Below are positions 5,640 through 13,889 of a stretch of DNA of 16,298 bases, one piece after another (within the stretch, counting starts at the first letter, position 1; each line of letters begins with the position of its first letter). This DNA comes from UBA1258 sp963643225 (lineage in GTDB: Bacteria; Bacillota; Clostridia; Lachnospirales; Lachnospiraceae), in assembly GCA_963643225.1 (NCBI GenBank), contig CAVIIX010000032.1:1-16298 (forward strand), in the 5' to 3' direction. Under the pieces are notes generated by a model that had not been told where the DNA came from, made no database searches, and saw nothing but the letters and a program-made list of their open reading frames with translations. The position numbers and the translations under genes were made by a program.

Positions 5640-6527
5640 CTAGTTCATCTTTGCAATGATTCTGTCAAGTTCATCATTTGAATAAAATTCAATTTCTATT
5701 TTACCGGAACCGTCGCCCTTGCCTGAAATCTGCACTTTTGTACCTAAAATCTGTTTTAATTTCTCGGCAATGTCTGCATAGAATACATCAAGCTCCTGGT
5801 TCTTGACAGTTTTTTCTTTGGCAGGCTTATCTATATTTTTTACAAGCTTTTCAACATCTCTTACGGATAATTTTTCATTTACTATCTTTAATGCAAGAGC
5901 ATCCTGCTTTTCAACATCTTCTACTGAAAGTAACGTTCTTGCATGACCCTCTGAAAGGCTTCCGTCGATTACTAGCTTTTGTACCTTTTCGCTTAATTTG
6001 AGAAGTCTCATGGAGTTGGTAACAGCTGAACGGCTCTTAGAAACTCTTTCCGCAACTTCTTCCTGCTTTAATTTAAAGTCAGTCATAAGCTTTTTGTATG
6101 CAGCAGCTTCTTCAATTGGATTTAAATCCTTACGCTGAAGGTTTTCAATTAAAGAAATTTCAGCAATCTGCTGCTTAGTGTAATTGCGGATAATAACCGG
6201 AACTTCCGTCAAACCGGCCATTCTTGCAGCTCTCCAGCGGCGCTCGCCTGCAATAATTGTATAAGTACCGTTTTGAGTTTTCTTATCCTGTACTAAAATA
6301 GGAGAAATAACGCCGTGCTGTTTAATTGAAGAAGCAAGCTCTTCAAGAGCTTCCTTTTCGAAATTCTGTCGGGGCTGATCACGATTTGGCTCAATACTTG
6401 AAAGCTTCACGATAGTTTCTTTTGCCTTTTCTCCGCCTTTTTCGATTTCCTTTTCTACAATTTTATCTTCCTGAACTGCCTTGGGAATCATTGAATCTAA
6501 GCCTTTTCCTAAACCTCTGGCCGCCAT
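5640..6527 (-). CDS. parB: Chromosome partition protein ParB (Spo0J)
   Basis: ParB binds the parS sites near 7434-7498 and loads as a CTP-dependent sliding clamp, organising the origin region and recruiting condensin. The 295 residues show all the expected parts: the N-terminal ParA-stimulating peptide MAARGLGKGLDSMIP (1-15), the CTP-binding GERRWRAARMAG box (94-105), the ENLQRKDLNPIEEA segment (128-141), the parS-reading helix-turn-helix (about 154-180, EEVAERVSKSRSAVTNSMRLL) and a C-terminal dimerisation tail. The ATG at 6527 follows GGAGG by six bases and comes three bases after the parA stop. In sporulating relatives ParB also affects sporulation through Soj. It is distinct from the element-type ParB at the left of the window. 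Confidence 0.96.
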   Translation of the reverse strand: MAARGLGKGLDSMIPKAVQEDKIVEKEIEKGGEKAKETIVKLSSIEPNRDQPRQNFEKEALEELASSIKQHGVISPILVQDKKTQNGTYTIIAGERRWRAARMAGLTEVPVIIRNYTKQQIAEISLIENLQRKDLNPIEEAAAYKKLMTDFKLKQEEVAERVSKSRSAVTNSMRLLKLSEKVQKLVIDGSLSEGHARTLLSVEDVEKQDALALKIVNEKLSVRDVEKLVKNIDKPAKEKTVKNQELDVFYADIAEKLKQILGTKVQISGKGDGSGKIEIEFYSNDELDRIIAKMN

Positions 6528-6530
6528 AGA

Positions 6531-7295
6531 TTACCTCCTGTTTTTAATAACTTCATCTGCTAAAGAAGCATATGCTTCTGCACCTGCCGACTTTGGATCG
6601 TACTTACAGATTGGCATTCCATAACTGGGAGCCTCTGCAAGACGTACATTTCTGGGAATTAAAGTATCAAAAATTTTCTGTTGTAAGACGCTCTTTACGT
6701 TTTCAACCACCTGCATTGAAAGGTTTGTACGGGAATCGTACATTGTGAATACTACACCTTCCATATCAAGGTCTGGATTTAATCTTTCTTTTACAAGATT
6801 TACTGTATGAATTAACTGGCTTAAACCCTCCAAGGCATAATATTCGCACTGAATAGGTACCAAAACAGTATCTGCAGTGGTCATGGCATTTACCGTAAGC
6901 ATACTTAATGAAGGAGGACAATCAATCATAATATAATCATAATCGTCTCTCACCCAGTCAATTTCTTTCTTTAAAATGAATTCTCTTTTATCAGTATTTA
7001 TTAATTCTACTTCTACTGCTGCAAGATTTACGTTGGCTGGAATAATTGAAACACCTGGCACAACATCTTTTATTATACAGTCCTGAACGGAACATTCTCC
7101 AAGTAAAAGTTCATAAATAGTATCATCAAGTTCATTTTTCTCTATTCCAAAACCACTGGTGGTATTGCCCTGAGGGTCTGTATCCACTACCAATACTTTC
7201 TTGCCTTTCTCTGCCAAAGCTGCAGAAAGATTAATAGATGTCGTTGTCTTACCAACTCCACCTTTCTGGTTTGCTATTGCTATTACTCGTCCCAT
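6531..7295 (-). CDS. parA: Chromosome partition ATPase ParA (Soj)
   Basis: This 254-residue deviant Walker ATPase works with ParB in origin segregation and, in Bacillus, regulates DnaA. Visible motifs are the deviant P-loop KGGVGKTTT (11-19, with both lysines K11 and K16), VVDTDPQGN (36-44) and YIMIDCPPSLS. There is no N-terminal DNA-binding extension, which marks the short chromosomal Soj type. The ATG at 7295 follows AAGGA by about eight bases. A promoter with an extended -10 lies 30 bases upstream and parS sites lie beyond it, so ParB bound at parS could influence expression. Confidence 0.96.
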   Translation of the reverse strand: MGRVIAIANQKGGVGKTTTSINLSAALAEKGKKVLVVDTDPQGNTTSGFGIEKNELDDTIYELLLGECSVQDCIIKDVVPGVSIIPANVNLAAVEVELINTDKREFILKKEIDWVRDDYDYIMIDCPPSLSMLTVNAMTTADTVLVPIQCEYYALEGLSQLIHTVNLVKERLNPDLDMEGVVFTMYDSRTNLSMQVVENVKSVLQQKIFDTLIPRNVRLAEAPSYGMPICKYDPKSAGAEAYASLADEVIKNRR

Positions 7296-7325
7296 ATTCT
7301 AATTCCTTTTCTAAATTCTTATGTG

Positions 7326-7331
7326 ATTATA
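7326..7331 (-). promoter_or_regulatory. Promoter of the parA-parB operon (extended -10)
   Basis: On the minus strand TGCTATAAT gives a perfect -10 with an extended TG motif, 30 bases before the parA start. The region 17 bases upstream (TAGAAT) is a poor -35, as is common for extended -10 promoters. Predicted transcription starts near 7319. Two parS half-sites lie 40-80 bases upstream of the -10. Confidence 0.65.
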
Positions 7332-7371
7332 GCATGTCTTTTTTTCTTATTCTACAAAAAAGTCCAAATAA

Positions 7372-7404
7372 TGTTTCACGGAAGTCTTTTTTTAATGTTT
7401 CACG
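7372..7404. promoter_or_regulatory. Two parS half-sites
   Basis: TGTTTCACG, the left half plus centre of parS, occurs at 7372-7380 and 7396-7404 in the same orientation, 24 bases apart. The right halves do not continue GTGAAACA. They are probably decayed or low-affinity ParB sites beside the two perfect copies. Confidence 0.55.
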
Positions 7405-7433
7405 ATGATTTTTTCAACATCTTGGGGTTAAAA

Positions 7434-7449
7434 TGTTTCACGTGAAACA
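7434..7449. promoter_or_regulatory. parS: parS centromere site 1
   Basis: TGTTTCACGTGAAACA, the exact 16-bp consensus recognised by Firmicutes ParB/Spo0J, lies upstream of parA about 8.8 kb from the DnaA boxes. It should be a ParB loading site. Confidence 0.95.
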
Positions 7450-7482
7450 TATTTTGGGGTAACCGCAGTGAAAAACACAATA

Positions 7483-7498
7483 TGTTTCACGTGAAACA
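7483..7498. promoter_or_regulatory. parS: parS centromere site 2
   Basis: This is a second perfect TGTTTCACGTGAAACA, 49 bases from the first and only two bases from the stop codon of the response regulator gene. Because no other hairpin follows that gene, the parS palindrome could also fold at the 3' end of its mRNA. Confidence 0.95.
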
Positions 7499-7500
7499 TT

Positions 7501-8142
7501 TTATAGGCTTACTATGTTGTTTCTTATTGCAAAAACAGCAGCCTGAGTACGATCCTCAACACCTATTTTTTTAAATAAACTTGTAATATGGTTCTTCACG
7601 GTACGTTCACTGATATCAAAAGCATCAGCAATATCCTTATTACTCTTACCTAAAGCAATATTTATAAGAATCTGTTTTTCTCGCTTTGTGATATCCTTTG
7701 ACTTATCGTTGTCATCTTCTCTCTTTAAAAGTCTTGCATTTAACGCAGGCACTAAATCACCCTGAATATATCTTTCACCGTTATAAACAGCTTTAATTGC
7801 TTTAATAAGTTCTATGCTTCCGGAATCCTTTAAAATGTATCCGTTTGCACCATTGTCAAAGCTTTCTATTAAATATTCCGTTTCGTTATGAACAGTAAGC
7901 ATTAAATATTTAACGCTCTTGTTAATCTTCTTAAGCTCCTTTAAAAGCGTAATGCCTGAAGTGTCGGGAAGATTTATATCCAAAACAACTACATCAAATT
8001 TATTCTTTAAAAAAACATCCTTACATTCTTCGCCTGTTGAAGCCTGAGAAGCAACAACAATTTCAGGATCGAATTCAAGAAGCTGCTTAATTCCTTCTCT
8101 AAGCATTTTGTGATCATCCACCAACAGTACCCTTATACTCAC
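7501..8142 (-). CDS. NarL/DegU-type response regulator
   Basis: This is a two-domain cytoplasmic transcription regulator of 213 residues. The receiver domain (1-120) has the acidic pair D9-D10, phosphoacceptor D55 (VVVLDINLPD), T83 and K105. The C-terminal LuxR-type helix-turn-helix (about 150-210) includes LTKREKQIL-like DITKREKQILINIALGKS and ERTVKNHITSLFKKIGV. The start is GTG at 8142, because GGAGG lies six bases upstream. It follows the sensor kinase gene by 22 bases, so the pair is one two-component system resembling DegS/DegU. The regulon cannot be inferred. It stands between rsmG and parA, the place of noc in Bacillus. Confidence 0.93.
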   Translation of the reverse strand: MSIRVLLVDDHKMLREGIKQLLEFDPEIVVASQASTGEECKDVFLKNKFDVVVLDINLPDTSGITLLKELKKINKSVKYLMLTVHNETEYLIESFDNGANGYILKDSGSIELIKAIKAVYNGERYIQGDLVPALNARLLKREDDNDKSKDITKREKQILINIALGKSNKDIADAFDISERTVKNHITSLFKKIGVEDRTQAAVFAIRNNIVSL

Positions 8143-8164
8143 TTAAAACCTCCTAGATTAATTG

Positions 8165-9157
8165 CTATGAAGCAATTTCCACAACTACCTTTACTCCCTT
8201 GGGGACCTCGAGTAAACTGAAGGATCCTCCCAACATTTTTACTCTTTCCTTTAAAATTTTCATTCCAAAATGATTTTCTTTTTCGAAAGAATCCTTAGAA
8301 AGACCAACACCGTCATCGGTTTCCTCCACGTATATTCTTGATCCCTCATCAAGAACAGCTACGTTTATTTCAGTTCCTTTAGAATGTTTAATGGAATTAA
8401 TAACCAATTCCTGCACAATTCGAAAAATAGAGAGCAGCACAAGATTATCTTTTTCGTCCAAATCATCTATGTGATATTTAATTTCCATATTAGTTCTTGA
8501 TTTGTAACCTTCAAGTTGATTTTCCATGGTTTTTTTAAAGCCAAAATCATCAAACTGCATTGGTCTTAAATCAAATATCGTACTTCTTATGTCGTCTATT
8601 GTTTCTTTTACAAGCTTCCTGTTTGATTCAAGCTCAAGCTTGGCTCTTACCGGATCGTAATCAATAAATTTTTCGGAAAGTTCAAGATTATGCATGACCA
8701 AAGATAAATTCTGCAATACTAAATCATGAAGCTCTGCCGCAATACGCTGTCTGTCTTCTTCCTGAAGCTGTAAAAACAAAGAAGGCTTTTCTTCCGGTGA
8801 AACCGATGTAACCGGTTTTAAGTTTTTTACCTGCATTTCTTCAGGACTAAGTTCATTTAAAGAATCTATTTTTTTAGTAACATTACCAAGTTTTCTGTAA
8901 TAGACTCTTAATGTTTCTTCAAGCTCTTCTATCTCAAGTTTCTTTTCATAAACCTGGTCCTTATAAACTCTTGAAGCCGAACGTGGTGAAAACATGTTGT
9001 AATCACATTCGTCTTTTTTATTTAAGGATTCTATAAAATCCGTACACTGTCTGATTTCCGTTTCTACTTCAACAATCTTATTCTGAAGTTCACGCTTATC
9101 ATCCAGAAAACTTTTCTTTAATTCTAATAAAATATCGTCAGCTCTGTTTTCAGACAT
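8165..9157 (-). CDS. Soluble DegS-like sensor histidine kinase
   Basis: The 330-residue kinase has no transmembrane helix or signal peptide, so it senses a cytoplasmic signal. Residues about 10-105 form a charged, coiled-coil-like sensor region of the DegS type. The HisKA_3 dimerisation domain has the phosphoacceptor His-144 in ELHDLVLQNLSL (142-153). The ATPase domain shows the N-box QELVINSIKHS (249-259), DDGVG (281-285) and HFGMKILKERVKMLGG (296-311). The ATG at 9157 follows AAGGA by six bases. It starts 13 bases after the rsmG stop, so it shares the mnmE-mnmG-rsmG transcript unless an internal promoter exists. Confidence 0.92.
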   Translation of the reverse strand: MSENRADDILLELKKSFLDDKRELQNKIVEVETEIRQCTDFIESLNKKDECDYNMFSPRSASRVYKDQVYEKKLEIEELEETLRVYYRKLGNVTKKIDSLNELSPEEMQVKNLKPVTSVSPEEKPSLFLQLQEEDRQRIAAELHDLVLQNLSLVMHNLELSEKFIDYDPVRAKLELESNRKLVKETIDDIRSTIFDLRPMQFDDFGFKKTMENQLEGYKSRTNMEIKYHIDDLDEKDNLVLLSIFRIVQELVINSIKHSKGTEINVAVLDEGSRIYVEETDDGVGLSKDSFEKENHFGMKILKERVKMLGGSFSLLEVPKGVKVVVEIAS

Positions 9158-9170
9158 TTAAAGTCCTTCC

Positions 9171-9914
9171 TTATAAAGGTTTTTTTGAAGGAGTGCCGGC
9201 TTTACGCGGATACTGCGAAGGTGTATTTTTTACCTTCTTTATTTTTATGATAGTTCTCTTTAAATCAGTATCAGGTAAAGAAAATACTTTACTTTCCGTA
9301 ATTTTTCCGCCAAGAATTGATAACGCTTTCATAGATAAAGAAATTTCTTCTGCTGCTTTTTCTGATTTATATGCAATAAAGTATCCGTCCTTTTTAACAA
9401 AGGGAATGCAATATTCACTTAATACCGGTAGTGATGCAACTGCTCTTGCAGTAGCAAAATCAAACTGTTCTCTGTATTCAGGTTTCTTGGCAAAATCTTC
9501 AACCCTGGCGTGAACAGTAGTAATCTTTTCTAATTTAAGTTCAGTAATTACTTCATTTAAAAATTTGATTCTCTTATCCAAAGAATCCATAAGAGTAACC
9601 TTTAAATCGGGTAACAAAATTTTAAGACATACTCCAGGAAATCCGGCTCCTGTACCCACGTCTATTATCGACTTATCCTTAAAATATTCTTCCATTTCAT
9701 CAAAAGAAGAAAACATATTAATAAGACTTAATGAATCAATAAAATGTTTTAAGCAAACATCCTCAAATTCTATAATGGCAGTAAGATTAATACGCTCATT
9801 CCAGTCAACAAGCAGCTCATAATATTTAATAAACTGACACGCCTGTCGTTTTGTTAATTCTATATTTATTTTTTTACACTGCAAAAAAAAATATTCTTCC
9901 TTTGATTGTACCAT
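9171..9914 (-). CDS. rsmG: 16S rRNA (guanine-527-N7)-methyltransferase RsmG
   Basis: RsmG (GidB) uses S-adenosylmethionine to methylate G527 of 16S rRNA; loss gives low-level streptomycin resistance in several bacteria. The 247 residues include NERINLTAI (39-47), the SAM-binding DVGTGAGFPG motif (85-94) and FATARAVA. The C-terminal tail is basic (KKVKNTPSQYPRKAGTPSKKPL), as in clostridial homologues. The ATG at 9914 lies two bases after the mnmG stop, with AAGGAA inside the end of mnmG, so translation is coupled. Confidence 0.96.
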   Translation of the reverse strand: MVQSKEEYFFLQCKKINIELTKRQACQFIKYYELLVDWNERINLTAIIEFEDVCLKHFIDSLSLINMFSSFDEMEEYFKDKSIIDVGTGAGFPGVCLKILLPDLKVTLMDSLDKRIKFLNEVITELKLEKITTVHARVEDFAKKPEYREQFDFATARAVASLPVLSEYCIPFVKKDGYFIAYKSEKAAEEISLSMKALSILGGKITESKVFSLPDTDLKRTIIKIKKVKNTPSQYPRKAGTPSKKPL

Positions 9915-9916
9915 AA

Positions 9917-11815
9917 TTATTTCCTTGATTTAAGCTGCTCAAGATAAACAAGTAACACAGAAATGTCGGCAGGTGTTACACCTGAAATTCTTGAAGCCTG
10001 TCCTACAGATAAAGGCTTAAACAGCTTAAGCTTCTGTCTTGCTTCAAGGCGTAAACTTTTGACATCATCATAATCGATGTCATCAGGAATAAGCTTCTTT
10101 TCCATTTTTTTAAACTGAGCTACCTGAATCTTCTGTCTTTCAATATAGCCTTCATATTTAATATAGATTTTTACCTGTTCTATCACATCCTCAGGTAATT
10201 CTTTTCTTTCTTCATCAAGCTCAATTAAATCTTCATATTCAATTTCAGGCCTGCACATTAAATCTGCAAGATTTGTACCTGTTTTAAGTAAAGAACTGCC
10301 ATGGCGCTCTAAAAATTCCTGTGTCTTTTTATTGGCACCGATTATTGTAGCTTTAAGTCTTGAAACCTCCTCTTCAATTAGCTTTTCTTTTAAAAGAGTT
10401 TTTTCATAATCTTCTTTTGAAACAAGACCTACATTATAACCATATTTACGAAGACGTAAATCTGCATTATCCTGACGCAGCAATAATCTGTATTCCGCAC
10501 GGGAAGTCATCATGCGATAAGGCTCTCTGTTATCCTTTGTAACTAGATCGTCAATTAAAACTCCGATATAGCTTTCAGATCTGTCTAAAATTAAAGGCTC
10601 TTTTCCTAAAATTTTCATGGAAGCATTGATACCTGCAATAATACCCTGAGCTGCAGCCTCTTCATAACCGGAGCTTCCGTTAAACTGACCAGCACAGAAA
10701 AGTCCTGAAATCTTTTTATTTTCCAAAGAAGGAAGTAACTGATTGGGTTCAAGACAGTCATATTCAATTGCATAAGCATTCCTTACTATTTTACAATTTT
10801 CAAGACCTGGTACTGTTCTGTACATCTGAAGCTGTACATCTTCAGGTAAAGAAGAAGACATACCGCCTACATACATTTCATTTGTGTAAAGTCCTTCAGG
10901 CTCTATGAATACCTGATGTTTTTCTTTTTCTGCAAATTTTACAACTTTATCTTCAATTGAAGGACAGTATCTTGGACCTGTACCTTCGATAATTCCTGCA
11001 TAAATGGGTGAACGGTCAAGATTGGCTCTTATAATCTTATGTGTCTCGTCATTGGTATAAGTAAGCCAGCAGCTCACCTGCTCTTTCTTAAGTAATTCAG
11101 GATCTGTTGAATATGAAAAAGGAATTACTCTTTCATCACCAAATTGCTCTTCCATCTTGGAAAAATCAATGCTTCTTTTATCCATTCTTGCAGGCGTACC
11201 TGTTTTAAATCTTCTTAACATTACTCCATGATTTATTAAATTAGCCGATAAATTATTGGCTGCCTGTAAACCTGAAGGTCCTGTATAAGTAATTGATTCA
11301 CCACACAGGCAACGTGCTTTAAGATATGTACCTGTACAAAGAATAACTGCTTTACACATATAGGTGGTGCCGGTATTTGTCACTACGCCTTTTATAACAT
11401 CATCATCAATAATTAAGTCGCACACCTCTGCCTGTTTTATTGTAAGATGATCGGTGTTTTCCAAAATTTTTCTCATGGAACGGGAATATTCGGATTTATC
11501 AGCCTGAGCTCTTAAAGAATGTACTGCCGGACCTTTTGATACATTAAGCATCTTTGACTGAATAAATGTCTTATCAATATTCTTTCCCATCTCTCCGCCG
11601 AGAGCATCAATTTCTCTTACTAAATGTCCTTTTGAAGAACCACCTATATTAGGATTACATGGCATAAGGGCAATTGAATCTATTGAAACCGTAAAAATAA
11701 CTGTTTCCAAACCTAATCTTGCAGCAGCCAAGGCTGCTTCACAACCTGCGTGACCTGCACCTACAACACAGATGTCTACATTTTCTTTCCATTGATTTCT
11801 ACTTGTATCGTTCAT
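9917..11815 (-). CDS. mnmG: tRNA uridine-34 carboxymethylaminomethyl synthesis enzyme MnmG
   Basis: MnmG (GidA) is the FAD-dependent partner of MnmE; the complex installs cmnm5 on the wobble uridine of tRNAs. The 632-residue length is typical. The N-terminal FAD fold is VVGAGHAGCEAALAAARLG (18-36). The family signatures NPNIGGSSKGHLVREIDALGG and SKGPAVHSLRAQADK follow, with Asn where many homologues have Ala after NP. The C-terminal tRNA- and MnmE-binding helical region ends with the usual RISGVTPADISVLLVYLEQL. The ATG at 11815 comes two bases after the mnmE stop and the binding site is weak, so coupling to mnmE is likely. Confidence 0.97.
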   Translation of the reverse strand: MNDTSRNQWKENVDICVVGAGHAGCEAALAAARLGLETVIFTVSIDSIALMPCNPNIGGSSKGHLVREIDALGGEMGKNIDKTFIQSKMLNVSKGPAVHSLRAQADKSEYSRSMRKILENTDHLTIKQAEVCDLIIDDDVIKGVVTNTGTTYMCKAVILCTGTYLKARCLCGESITYTGPSGLQAANNLSANLINHGVMLRRFKTGTPARMDKRSIDFSKMEEQFGDERVIPFSYSTDPELLKKEQVSCWLTYTNDETHKIIRANLDRSPIYAGIIEGTGPRYCPSIEDKVVKFAEKEKHQVFIEPEGLYTNEMYVGGMSSSLPEDVQLQMYRTVPGLENCKIVRNAYAIEYDCLEPNQLLPSLENKKISGLFCAGQFNGSSGYEEAAAQGIIAGINASMKILGKEPLILDRSESYIGVLIDDLVTKDNREPYRMMTSRAEYRLLLRQDNADLRLRKYGYNVGLVSKEDYEKTLLKEKLIEEEVSRLKATIIGANKKTQEFLERHGSSLLKTGTNLADLMCRPEIEYEDLIELDEERKELPEDVIEQVKIYIKYEGYIERQKIQVAQFKKMEKKLIPDDIDYDDVKSLRLEARQKLKLFKPLSVGQASRISGVTPADISVLLVYLEQLKSRK

Positions 11816-11817
11816 CT

Positions 11818-13200
11818 CTATTTACCCATACAAAACTTTGTAAAAATTTCCGTAACCAAATCATCATCAACATCTTCTCCTATAATTTTGCCAAGAGAAG
11901 AATATGCACTCATTAAATCTATAGAATAAAAATCTTCAGGCATACTAAAAGAAATGCTTTCAAGTACATGTTCAAAGGAATTGTAAGCATTTAAAAGTTC
12001 ATTGGCCTGCCTAATATTCGTAATGTATAATTCATCATCTGAAGAAAATTTACCTTCCATAAACATTTCTTCAAGACAATATTCCAGATTATCTATACCT
12101 GTAGATTCCCTGGCTGATATTTCTAATATAACACAGTCAGAGGAAAAATATTTAGAAACATTTTCTTTATTTAAGACGCATTCTTTATCGATTTTATTTA
12201 ATAAAACAATAACTTTTTTGTCTTTAATAAATTCTATTATTTCTAAGTCTTCTTTTGATAAATCTTCAGATGCATCAAGCAATAATAAAATTAAATCTGC
12301 TCTGCTTGCATATTCTTTTGCCTTATTTACACCAATATTTTCAACTAAATCTTCAGTATTTCTAATACCTGCAGTATCAATTAAATTTAAAGATAAATTT
12401 TTTAAATTTATATGCTCTTCTATCGTATCACGTGTAGTGCCGGCAACATCCGTTACAATTGCTCTCTCAAAACCAGAAAGAACATTTAATAAAGAAGATT
12501 TTCCTACATTAGGTTTTCCTACTATTACAGTATTAATGCCTTCCTTTAATAATCTTCCTTTTTTAGATGAATCATATAACCTTTTTGTTTCTGACTTTAA
12601 ATATTTAACAGTTTCATTTAATCTTTCAGGATATCCATCCAAAGAAATATGCTCGGGATCATCTAAAGCAGATTCAATAAAAGCTATTTCATAAATTGTT
12701 CTTGCTCTTAAATCCTTTATTTTTTCATACAATTGTCCTGTAAGATGATGTACAGAATTTTTAAGCGCTGAATTGCTTTTTGCAGAAATTACGTCCATAA
12801 CTGCTTCTGCTTCTGATAAATCTATTCTTCCGTTTAAAAATGCACGTTTTGTAAATTCACCTGGTTCAGCAAGTGTTGCACCTGCTTTTAACACTAAATC
12901 AAGAATTTTCTTACAGACTAAAACTCCGCCGTGACAATTAATTTCAACTACGTTTTCTTTTGTGAAAGTATTAGGTAACTTCATAACAGAAACCATAACT
13001 TCATCTACTAATTCAGCTCCATCATAAATAAACCCATAGTGAATGGTATGGGATTTAAAATTTAAAAGAGTGGCCTTTCCTGATTTATTTCTATAAATCT
13101 TATTAACGATTTCAAAGGAATCATCACCGCTTAATCTAATAATTCCGATGCCACCTTCACTTAATGCAGTTGAAATAGCACATATAGTATTGTTTTCCAT
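11818..13200 (-). CDS. mnmE: tRNA modification GTPase MnmE
   Basis: MnmE (TrmE) is a potassium-activated GTPase that acts with MnmG on wobble uridine 34. The 460 residues contain the N-terminal tetrahydrofolate-binding domain (about 1-118), a helical domain and an inserted G domain. G motifs are GKPNVGKSS (228-236), DVAGTTRDT (251-259), DTAG (275-278) and NKID (335-338). The protein ends FCMGK with the catalytic Cys-457; the usual ending is FCIGK. The ATG at 13200 follows GGAG by five bases. A strong intrinsic terminator ends only about 14 bases upstream of the start, so expression either depends on read-through from jag or on a promoter inside the jag coding sequence that I could not find. 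Confidence 0.97.
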   Translation of the reverse strand: MENNTICAISTALSEGGIGIIRLSGDDSFEIVNKIYRNKSGKATLLNFKSHTIHYGFIYDGAELVDEVMVSVMKLPNTFTKENVVEINCHGGVLVCKKILDLVLKAGATLAEPGEFTKRAFLNGRIDLSEAEAVMDVISAKSNSALKNSVHHLTGQLYEKIKDLRARTIYEIAFIESALDDPEHISLDGYPERLNETVKYLKSETKRLYDSSKKGRLLKEGINTVIVGKPNVGKSSLLNVLSGFERAIVTDVAGTTRDTIEEHINLKNLSLNLIDTAGIRNTEDLVENIGVNKAKEYASRADLILLLLDASEDLSKEDLEIIEFIKDKKVIVLLNKIDKECVLNKENVSKYFSSDCVILEISARESTGIDNLEYCLEEMFMEGKFSSDDELYITNIRQANELLNAYNSFEHVLESISFSMPEDFYSIDLMSAYSSLGKIIGEDVDDDLVTEIFTKFCMGK

Positions 13201-13213
13201 TTCATCTCCAAAA

Positions 13214-13247
13214 GAAAAGGTGTCTCAAGCGCATTGCTTAAGACACC
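13214..13247 (-). terminator. Intrinsic terminator between jag and mnmE
   Basis: Arms GGTGTCTTAAGC and GCTTGAGACACC (13236-13247 and 13219-13230) form a 12-bp RNA stem with one U-G pair and a 5-base loop. TTTTCTTTT follows. An A-tract precedes it, so it could also work in the opposite direction. It begins seven bases after the jag stop. Confidence 0.85.
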
Positions 13248-13254
13248 CTTTTGC

Positions 13255-13878
13255 TTATTTCTTCATTGTAACAACAACATGTCTATAGGGCTCTTCGCCT
13301 TCACTGTGGGTAGTTACATATTTATCATTCTGTAATGCTGAATGAATTACTCTTCTTTCATAAGGATTCATAGGCTCCAAAGAAACAGATCTCTTTGTAC
13401 GCTTTACCTTAAATGCCATGTTCTTTGCAAGATTTTCAAGAGTTTCTTTTCTTCTTTCGCGGTAATTTTCTGTATCTACCTTTACTCTGATGTAATCTTC
13501 AGTACCTTTATTGGCAACTAAAGAAGCTAAATACTGTAAAGAATCAAGTGTAGCTCCTCTCTTACCAATTAAAATACCCATATCTTCACCGTCAATTTCA
13601 ATATCCATCGTTCTGTCTGCTTCAGAATAAATAAGCTTTACATTTGCTTCAATATTCATGGCAACTAAAACATCATCTAAAAATCCCTTAACTCTGTCTT
13701 CCAAAGAATCTTTAACTTTTGCCTTAATTATTGCAGGTTTTGACTTAAGACCAAGAAAACCAGAGGAAGCTTCCTCAATAACAACATAATCTAATTTATC
13801 ACTGGTAACAGAAAGACTCTGACATGCTTCAGTAATGGCATCGTCTACTGTCTTGGCAGTAAATTCCTTATATTCCAT
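13255..13878 (-). CDS. jag: RNA-binding protein Jag/KhpB
   Basis: Jag (KhpB, EloR) is a cytoplasmic RNA-binding protein linked to cell elongation and division in Firmicutes and nearly always encoded after yidC. Its 207 residues comprise the Jag-N domain (about 3-52), a KH domain (about 60-130) with the GxxG loop GKRG (IGKRGATLDSLQYL), and an R3H domain (about 140-206) with ERRVIH. It starts at the ATG at 13878, with GGGAG upstream, 11 bases after the yidC stop. A terminator follows the gene, making it the last gene of the rpmH-proximal unit. Confidence 0.95.
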   Translation of the reverse strand: MEYKEFTAKTVDDAITEACQSLSVTSDKLDYVVIEEASSGFLGLKSKPAIIKAKVKDSLEDRVKGFLDDVLVAMNIEANVKLIYSEADRTMDIEIDGEDMGILIGKRGATLDSLQYLASLVANKGTEDYIRVKVDTENYRERRKETLENLAKNMAFKVKRTKRSVSLEPMNPYERRVIHSALQNDKYVTTHSEGEEPYRHVVVTMKK

Positions 13879-13889
13879 TTTTAATCTCC

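Noticed and set aside
12002..12694. Plus-strand 230-residue reading frame
   Set aside because: It is antisense to the confidently identified mnmE gene, has a low-complexity serine/leucine-rich translation, and lacks a ribosome binding site.
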